A stretch of DNA of 64,000 nt, taken from NCBI GenBank assembly GCA_002812745.2, contig NCSJ02000054.1:1-64000 (forward strand), given 5' to 3'. The position numbers and the translations under genes were made by a program. Below, piece by piece: positions 56,705 through 64,000 of this stretch. The notes under the pieces were generated by a model. It did no database searches. It was not told the DNA's origin and worked only from the letters and a program-made list of their open reading frames with translations. How positions within the stretch are numbered: position 1 is the first letter of the stretch; the number at the start of each line of letters is the position of its first letter. The DNA comes from Scytalidium lignicola (taxonomy: Eukaryota > Ascomycota > Leotiomycetes).

Positions 56705-59700
56705 CTCTAGATGAAGCTACCGCCTTCCACTGTACTTCCCCAAACTGGAGATGAGTGATTACCATCATTATTATCTAGTCAATTCGAGGACTAGATAAAT
56801 AACAATTGATAAGTTCGGATGAGATTTGTGCTTTTGCTGATCAGCATTATTACCAAAAATAACCACCTCGATCAATTGAACTCGGGAGTATCGTTTACAC
56901 CTTGTACCCTTTGAACTTATTGGATAGGAGGATCGAGGTAGAATCTCTATCCCACTTGTATGTGCAAATCGTAAAGAAATAGAAACAATCTGAGTATTAT
57001 GAAGAAGAGAAACCTGACTCATCGGAGCAACGCCAAAAGATGGATTGGTATAATTGCGGGTCGTCCCGTTCAGCGATTAGTGTCCATGCTCCCTTCGCCT
57101 TGAGCAACTTCAATATGTTTGCCATTGACCTTCTTCATATATCTCAAAAGTTTCTCGAGGATATATTATTCTCCCTCTCTACAACGGACGGTATTCTAGC
57201 TTTATAACTTGCGTGCGATGACTGTCTGAAAGCCGTTTGAGTCAGATCATCCTTCGTTTCTATGCTTAAAGCACCTGCTCGATGGGTCAGTTTGACAATG
57301 AAATCTAGTCGTAAATCCACAGAGGGCTGGGAGAATATTTCTAGGGTGATGCAATCACTGAGAGCTATCAGGATCGGATGATCTTGATTTCTTGGGGCTT
57401 GGTGCGTACAAAAAGCAGGCTTTCTGGGATTCTCCCAAGCTGCATTTTTGCAAACAGAACAGACCCTGATCGGGTAGGATCTTGTCTAGTAGAAGAGAAC
57501 ATGGTTCGTCCAGGTGACTTATACTTTTCCTCTGTTCAGTAACCATATGAAATTTTAGCAGTATATATATTCCCGAGCTCTTGTAGTCTACGGGGTATAT
57601 ACAGCTGGGTTTGACGTGCTTTTTCATCAACAATTAATTCGAATTGGGCGCTGCCAAGGCATAACAATGCACAAGGAATTGAAACATTCACGTAACCTTG
57701 TTGTGTTACTTTCACAACAGTGTTTCCTATCATTTGCGCAAAATTCGACGGATCGTCTTATGGATGAGAAGATTAACAGACTTAAGATCTAAAATCTTAA
57801 GAACATGTATAAGAAAAGAAAGGGGGGAAGGATTGAAGGAATGAAAAAAAGAATTTTGACAGCTTCGATATCAGGATCGTCAGGTACAAATTTTGCAGAT
57901 TTGATCACTGCTACGATTCCTGCATGTTCAAGGTCTAGATGCAGGTGAAGAGCATGGCAATCGTCCACCCTGGAAATATGGGTACCAGGAAACAGGTTAT
58001 CAATCGATCACGCCAACTTCCTGCTTACCCCCATGAGACTACCCAAGTTGAGTATGGTTTGCGGGTTATGCTGCTTCCCAAATCCCGTGACACTCCTATC
58101 GGCGCGGATAAATCTCATGCATAGTGGAGTCGCTCCGAAAAAAACCTTCTTTTGCCGGCATTTTTGAATGATGCTGTCAGCAGCCATCTCCGTGAGAAAC
58201 ATCAAGAAAAACCGAAGATCAAGCCTTGATCCCAGCACCGCTAACTGAGATAGGCTGACGAGAAGGTGGGGAGAGGAGATTCTGACGAGGTGGGCATCAA
58301 TTTGATGACGGATTCGTGGAGCAATCTCTCCACCACACAAAAAGCCGAACTGAGAAGAAGAAGAAAAGCTTTGGAGAGATAGATGAGAGGGGGTGAAAAT
58401 TACCGACAGGCAGTCGGGCAAACAGAGCGCCATGCAGAACTATTTCCCCGTGATCCAGGATGTCTTCTCAAATAATAGGCTCGATGGAACTCGAAAAGGA
58501 TGGAAACGAGATTCTTTGAGCTGCCAACAACAGGCAGGTTGATGAGAATATTGATAGATCATGGGGAGATTGCCAGCATCCCGTGATGGAATTGGTACCA
58601 ACCAAATTCTCTGCAGCAAAGACGGCCCTTTTGAACGCCTCGTTGTTGGACTCGTAGGCCGAAGGCATCGTGACCAGCTGGCATCGTGCCATCGCCCTTC
58701 ATGGTGCTGACGGCGAAGTTATTGCAAGAGTGCACAGGAGACCAGATGGGCCTGGGGCTGCTAGACGAGAATAGGCAGCTTGGGGAATGGGTGAATGGGC
58801 GTCGAAGTACCGTCAAGGTACTCCGGGGGTGGGCTTGAGGGCAAACTGCCGTGGCGCGAGGAGGCGCGGGTACCTCGCTCTTACGCCGTACTCGGGCCGT
58901 TTGTTGCACCTTGGGCACGCACGACAGCTCTGGGCAGCCAATCTACTTCGGGCAGATTAGTCATCCATCCTCCTCGTCCCATTTCGCGTCTCGTCTCTTG
59001 TTCTTTTTCCTCTCCACCTCCCCACAGAGCAGAGGCCGGTGGCTGGGCTGGCCCGGACAAATTATTCTTCCCCAGTCTCCAAGCATTTTTCCCCCGCTGG
59101 GGTTTCCCCAATCGAAGCGATGCCACGTTACAACGTCATTCAATACTAAGTAGTACAGTGCAGTACGGACGTGCTGTCCTGACGAATTGCAAGGCACCTC
59201 CGTGGTTGCAGGTTTGCAGGCCTCGATGAACGCGATGTAGTTTCTTTCTTTCTCGTGTTGGATAAATGTTAATCCTCTTTTGCCAGTCGGCAGGTTGCAG
59301 ATGGCTGCATGATCAGGCCGAGTGGGCGCTGGCTCCAGTGCAGCCACCCAGCCAGTGCGGTGCCTTGATGGCCTGTAGAGGGACGCTTCGGCGCCCGCCA
59401 GGCTCTTCCCCGTACGTGCATCTCTGACATTGCGATCTACCACGGACTAACAGGCACAGGGCATTGACACTTCCCCTGTCGTGATGCCCTGTCGACGTCC
59501 CCGCCCAAGAATGAGGGGGAAAGAGCTGCACGCCATCCATCTGCTGTTGTCGAGCTCGAGTTGTGCCAGCCCTAGGCACGATGCGGTGGAGGCACCAGCT
59601 CCAGTACGGAAACTGCTACCCAGACAGCACGAGAAAGGGACCTGGACGCCCTGGATGCAGCACAGAAACCATCAGTACATGAACCTGTCTTTCTCCATCT

Positions 59701-60418
59701 TTCTCCATCTTTCTCGTGTCCTTTTCCCTCCTCTTTCGGCCGCACTGTCGGACCGATTGGCATCACTTTTCTCCTCTTGAGGAAGAACTTCCAGCATCGC
59801 GGGTCCTGGATCTCGACCCGGCTGGCAGGCATTGCTGCAGTTGACCATAGTCTGGCCCCTAAAACACGTTTCTCTCTCCAGACCGTGAGATCCTGGATCC
59901 CCAGATTTTTCGTGGTTGAGGCTCGGTGACTGGGTGACTGCGGCTTCTCTCATCTCATTTCCAGCTCCCTGGAGATCAACAAAGATACAGTACTTTACCC
60001 TGCCAGTATTGGATGCCCGCAAGGTACAGGACAGGGAGGATCAGGGAGGATCATGGGAGTGCTCAAATCACGAGTCAACTCCGTCACTCCGCGCTGAGAA
60101 CAGCCCAGCATGGTCGGACGAACATCTACGGAGATACTTCTGGCGCTAAGGAGACGATGGGCCCAGCAGCAAACGTTGAAGAGCACGCTTGCATGGGGTG
60201 GGGCCAGTGCGGGACGAGCAAGAATGACAGAAGAAGCTAAGGCAAGGGAGCTATTTGCAGCTTGTCCTGCAGGTCGGTCGACAAACGACACGACATCATC
60301 GTCGAAAGCAAATTTCCGTTCTCGGTCAGCCTGAGCGTCCCTTCACAGCTTATGATTTGCTTCCAGCGGAAGCAGGCAGCTTGGCCTAGCTCCTCAGAGG
60401 TATTTTGACGCAAATCTC

Positions 60419-60426
60419 TATAAATA
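60419..60426 (+). promoter_or_regulatory. TATA box of the beta-glucosidase gene
   Basis: TATAAATA lies 113 bp before the start codon and is followed by a CT-rich stretch (60435-60475), the usual fungal arrangement before a transcription start. Confidence 0.6.
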
Positions 60427-60538
60427 CCTGCATTCCTCCCTTGCTTGGACCCCTTCTTTTTCTCCAAACACGCATCGTCTCTTTTTCAGTGGTCGCGGGA
60501 CCCTAATTGTCAATTCAAATCCTGCTACGATCTGCAAG

Positions 60539-63198
60539 ATGCTGTGGAAGTCATCAACCGCCTCGGCCGTGGCCTTGCTTGCCAGTGTCGTGAACGGTCA
60601 GATTGACGGACCTCTGTCTCCTCCATTCTACCCATCTCCATGGGCAAAGTCAGGTACCAATGGCTGGCAAGACGCATACCAGAAGGCAGTAGAGTTCGTG
60701 AGCCAATTGACTCTCCTTGAGAAAGTTAACCTCACCACTGGTGTTGGATGGGAAGGTCAGCCATGTGTTGGTAACACTGGTGACATCCCCAGACTTGGAT
60801 TCCGAGGTCTCTGCTTACAGGATTCACCTCTTGGTGTCCGTGACAGTAAGTCGTAGACCTAACCCTAACGGCAGAATGCAAACGCGAGAGGGAGCTAACA
60901 CACAGCACAGCGGATGAAAACTCAGCGTTCCCGGCTGGAATGAACGCCGCTGCAACATGGAGCACCAGATTGATGAAATCACGCGGTCAAGCCATGGGTG
61001 CAGAGCATGCCGGGAAGGGTATCGATGCTCAGTTGGGCCCTGTAGCTGGACCAATTGGTCGTGTTCCAGAGGGTGGTCGCAACTGGGAGGGTTTCTCTCC
61101 CGATCCAGTGCTCACTGGTGTGGCCATGGCAGAGACTATCATGGGAATCCAGGATTCAGGCGTCATTGCTACCGCCAAGCACTACATTGGAAACGAGCAG
61201 GAGCACTATCGTGAAGCAGGCCCTGCGCCATTTGCATACTCCTCCAACATTGACGACGTTACTATGCACGAGCTCTACCTGTGGCCGTTCGCCGATGCTG
61301 TCCACGCCGGTGTTGGCTCAGTTATGTGCTCTTACAATCAAATCAACAACAGCTATGGTTCCCAAAACTCTTGGACCCTCAACTACCTTCTCAAGCATGA
61401 GTTGGATTTCCAAGGCTTCATCATGAGCGATTGGTGGGCGCAACACACTGGCGTAGCTAGCGCAATTGCTGGTCTTGATATGACCATGGCAGGAGACCAG
61501 AACCTTGCATCTGGGAATACGTACTGGGGAGGATCCCTTACGGAAGCCGTTCTGAATGGTACTATTCCGCAATGGCGTCTAGACGACATGTGCGTTCGTA
61601 TCATGTCCGCATACTTCAAAGTAGGACGCGACACAGCACGAGTCCCAATCAACTTTAACTCCTGGAATCTTGATACATTTGGCTACCTTCATCCAGAGGC
61701 AAATGAGGATTATCAACAAATTAACTGGCATACCAATGTCCAAGCTAACCACGCTGCTCTCATTCGTGAGATTGGCGGAGCCTCTACCGTGCTTTTGAAG
61801 AACACTAAAAAAGCTCTCCCTCTCAAAAAGCCAAAGAGCATTGCAATCATTGGAGAAGATGCCCATGATAACCCAGCCGGAGTGAACTCGTGCAGTGATC
61901 GTGGGTGCGACATTGGTACCCTTGCTATGGGATGGGGCAGTGGTACTGCCAACTTCCCATATCTCATTTCCCCTGTTACCGCAATCAAGGCCCAAGCTGC
62001 AAAGGATAGGACTACCGTCGCAAATGTTAGCAACAACTATGATTATGCGGCCATTGCAAAGGCGGTTACTGGCGCCGAAGTTGCGATTGTTTTTGCTAAC
62101 GCTGACAGTGGTGAGGACTACATCACCGTTGATACCAACGAGGGTGATCGGAACAACCTCACCATGTGGGGTGATGGAGACAATCTCGTCAGATATGTCG
62201 CTTCCCTTAACCCTAACACAATGCTAGTCCTCCACACTGTCGGTGCAGTTATCCTTGAGGAACACAAGCACAACCCCAACATCACAGCCATTCTTTGGGC
62301 AGGTCTTCCAGGCCAGGAATCCGGTAATGCTCTTACTGACGTGCTCTATGGCTCGGTCAACCCACAAGCCAAGACCGTCTTTACTTGGGGCAAGTCCCGC
62401 GAAGACTACGGCACAGATGTCATCTACTCGTTCAGTGAGGACCACCCTCAACTCAACTTCTCCGAGGGCATCTTCATTGATTACCGTCACTTTGACAAGT
62501 ACAACATTGAGCCAACCTATGAGTTCGGTTACGGTCTTAGCTATACCACCTTTGAGTACTCCAATCTCAAAATCACAAAGCTCAACCCAGGTCCATACCA
62601 GCCTACTAAGGGCAAGACGGCCGCAGCCCCAACCTTTGGCACAATTGACTTCAACCCAGAACATGCAGTATTCCCAGAAGGCTTCCACCAGATTTTTGAC
62701 TACGTCTATCCTTATCTAGAGTCTGCCAATATTTCCAAGACTAACCCTGAATCCTGGCCTGCCGGTTACAAGGATAGCTCTCCTCAGCCGCTCCTTGGCT
62801 CCGGTGGCTCCCCTGGAGGTAACCGACAGCTTAGAGATAACATGTACACTGTCACTGCGGATATCAAGAACACCGGCCCCGTCAATGGTGTCGAGATTGT
62901 CCAACTTGTACGTTCTCCCTTTCATTTTAAATTCCATTCCTCATATAACACAACAAACTAACAAAAATCACAGTACATCTCTCTTGGTGGCCCCAACGAC
63001 GCCGTCCGTGTCCTCCGTGGCTTCGATGACATTCCTCTCGTCGCCGGCGAGACCAAGACCTTCAGCTACGACATCACTCGTCGTGACCTGTCCAACTGGG
63101 ATACCGTTGCCCAAGATTGGGTTATCAGCCCATACAAGAAGACCGTTTATGTTGGTGCTTCCTCTAGGGACTTGAAACTTGTGGCAGTGTTGCCATAA
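60539..63198 (+). CDS. Secreted GH3 beta-glucosidase
   Basis: Exons 60539-60845, 60911-62907 and 62974-63198 (introns 65 and 66 nt) give 842 aa. The signal peptide is MLWKSSTASAVALLASVVNG, with likely cleavage before QIDG. The GH3 N-terminal barrel has GWEGQPCVGNTGDIPRLGF, KHYIGNEQEHYR and the nucleophile D276 in GFIMSDWW. The second domain holds NADSGEDYITVDTNEGDRNN, where the acid/base Glu is expected (E504 or nearby). A fibronectin-III-like domain follows, from YEFGYGLSYTTFEY to the end (YISLGGPNDAVRVLRGF). It hydrolyses cellobiose and other beta-glucosides outside the cell. Length and architecture match fungal GH3 enzymes of about 860 aa. The gene is intact. Confidence 0.95.
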
Positions 63199-64000
63199 GT
63201 TTTTTCTTCGGGGGCTTAAAAGGGAAAGAAATGAATTGATGATGGATTTAATGAATATTGGAAATTTTTTAAAATAAAAGGCACTGTTTTGGTATATAAA
63301 TGCTATTGTGATTTTCGAGTGCCTTTGTGACGTGATATGAGAATTACTAAGCAGTGGCACCGAGCTCAAGTTAATTAAAAGTAGTGTCCGTCAAAGAGCT
63401 AGACCCACTTCCTTTTTTAGCGATGAGCTTGTTGCGGCTTTCTCCCAGACTTTATTTCAACCATCAGTGATCCAGCTTCTTCTCTCACAGAATCCAAACA
63501 AATCTTTTCAATCAATAAAATGTGTATTATTATTATTACCGCATTGTTCAAATATCATTTATCTTACACTTTCCTCCCTCCATCGTCATCTCTTAACAAT
63601 CAATTTTGAAGTGTTGAATCGCTTCCCTCCTTCTTTTAGAACTATAACATACAGTGGAAGTAGTATATTGTACATTAGCAGCCCTCATGCTTTTTAACTT
63701 CTCATAAGTGGAGAAGTTATTATCAGAGCATAAAAACAAACCACAAACGCAATCAAAGGCTCCAACCACCTGTTGCTTCATGTCCAGAGGAAATGATGAG
63801 ACTGAATGACAATTTTCTTCACACCGCCGGCCATCTTCTCAGTCAACACTTTTCTTTCTTTTCTTTTCCTTTCTGTTTTCNTTTTTTTGCACAGATTATT
63901 GCTATACTGTTATTATTTTGTCCTCCATGCTCTACCACGTGTGGCAGGAGGTATCTGGACTAGCAGTTACTAGTCTCCCGCGAGCTTCGCTAGGAATCGA
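63199..64000. other. Downstream flank of the beta-glucosidase
   Basis: 802 bp to the window end. It includes the 3' UTR (AATAAA-like AAAATAAAAGG near 63270) and pyrimidine-rich DNA around 63840-63890, with a single N at 63881 before a T run. No gene is supported. Confidence 0.5.

Larger units (their letters stand above)
56440..60538. other. 4.1-kb gene-free region upstream of beta-glucosidase
   Basis: No supported gene. About 56440-58000 is AT-rich; about 58400-60300 is clearly richer in G+C, with random open frames on both strands (for example 58961-59443 minus, 160 codons) that match nothing. It holds short tandem repeats at 56665-56704, 59688-59716 and 60032-60051. Several SYGGRG motifs (carbon-catabolite repressor CreA consensus) occur, at 58752-58757, 59097-59102, 59499-59504 (reverse) and 60198-60203. 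CreA control of a beta-glucosidase would be expected, but such short motifs occur often by chance. Confidence 0.5.

Noticed and set aside
58961..59443. 160-codon minus-strand frame upstream of the beta-glucosidase
   Set aside because: It has no recognisable domain and overlaps other equally long frames; GC-rich DNA yields such frames by chance.
1..64000. tRNA, rRNA and CRISPR
   Set aside because: No cloverleaf, rRNA core or regularly spaced repeat array was found; the only tRNA-like text is the copia primer site.

Overview
The window is nuclear DNA of a filamentous ascomycete (Pezizomycotina; the gene set and style would suit Leotiomycetes, but the class is not proven). The evidence is genes with few, short introns (43-99 nt) with GT..AG ends and CTAAC-like branch points, a Zn2Cys6 regulator, fungal-type transporters, and decayed retroelements with many G-to-A/C-to-T changes typical of repeat-induced mutation in this group.

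Layout. (1) 1-31.3 kb is a repeat-rich, gene-poor compartment. It starts with about 2 kb of almost G-free low-complexity DNA, followed by a decayed Ty3/gypsy gag with a candidate LTR and a small palindromic element. Then come a cell-surface protein gene (4.4-5.5 kb), an NCS1 nucleobase-type permease (7.1-8.9 kb) diverging from a 2-oxoglutarate/Fe(II) oxygenase (10.7-12.1 kb), and a decayed Tad-like LINE (12.5-14.1 kb). Next are a Zn2Cys6 regulator (14.2-16.2 kb), a second 2OG-oxygenase-like gene broken by a stop codon (16.8-18.3 kb), and an MFS transporter with a one-base frameshift (18.9-20.6 kb). An unidentified stretch follows, then a complete but dead 1,621-bp Tc1/mariner element with TA target duplications (24.3-25.9 kb) and a complete but dead 5,168-bp Ty1/copia element with two 191-bp LTRs (26.1-31.3 kb).

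(2) 31.7-56.4 kb is a compact housekeeping block: a SNF2-family ATPase, a cullin-3-type ubiquitin ligase scaffold, the mitochondrial Hsp70 helper ZIM17, the ribosome biogenesis factor UTP20 (2,622 aa, broken only by one N), a CwfJ/Drn1 RNA-processing protein, mitochondrial intermediate peptidase, a MICOS subunit (Mic26/27 type) and a zinc alcohol dehydrogenase. Several pairs are divergent over 205-460 bp, and two share a theme: UTP20/CwfJ (RNA) and MIP/MICOS (mitochondria). (3) A 4.1-kb gene-free, partly GC-rich stretch precedes a secreted GH3 beta-glucosidase (60.5-63.2 kb).

I corrected gene models by hand: splice sites were chosen so that the reading frame and conserved family motifs run through each junction. 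Single Ns throughout lie almost always next to runs of T, which suggests homopolymer-length uncertainty in the source data. This matters for the UTP20 and MFS frameshifts. I found no tRNA, rRNA or CRISPR. No clearly new system is proven; the best leads are the permease/oxygenase gene pair, the dead-inside copia element with near-identical LTRs, and the G-free tract.
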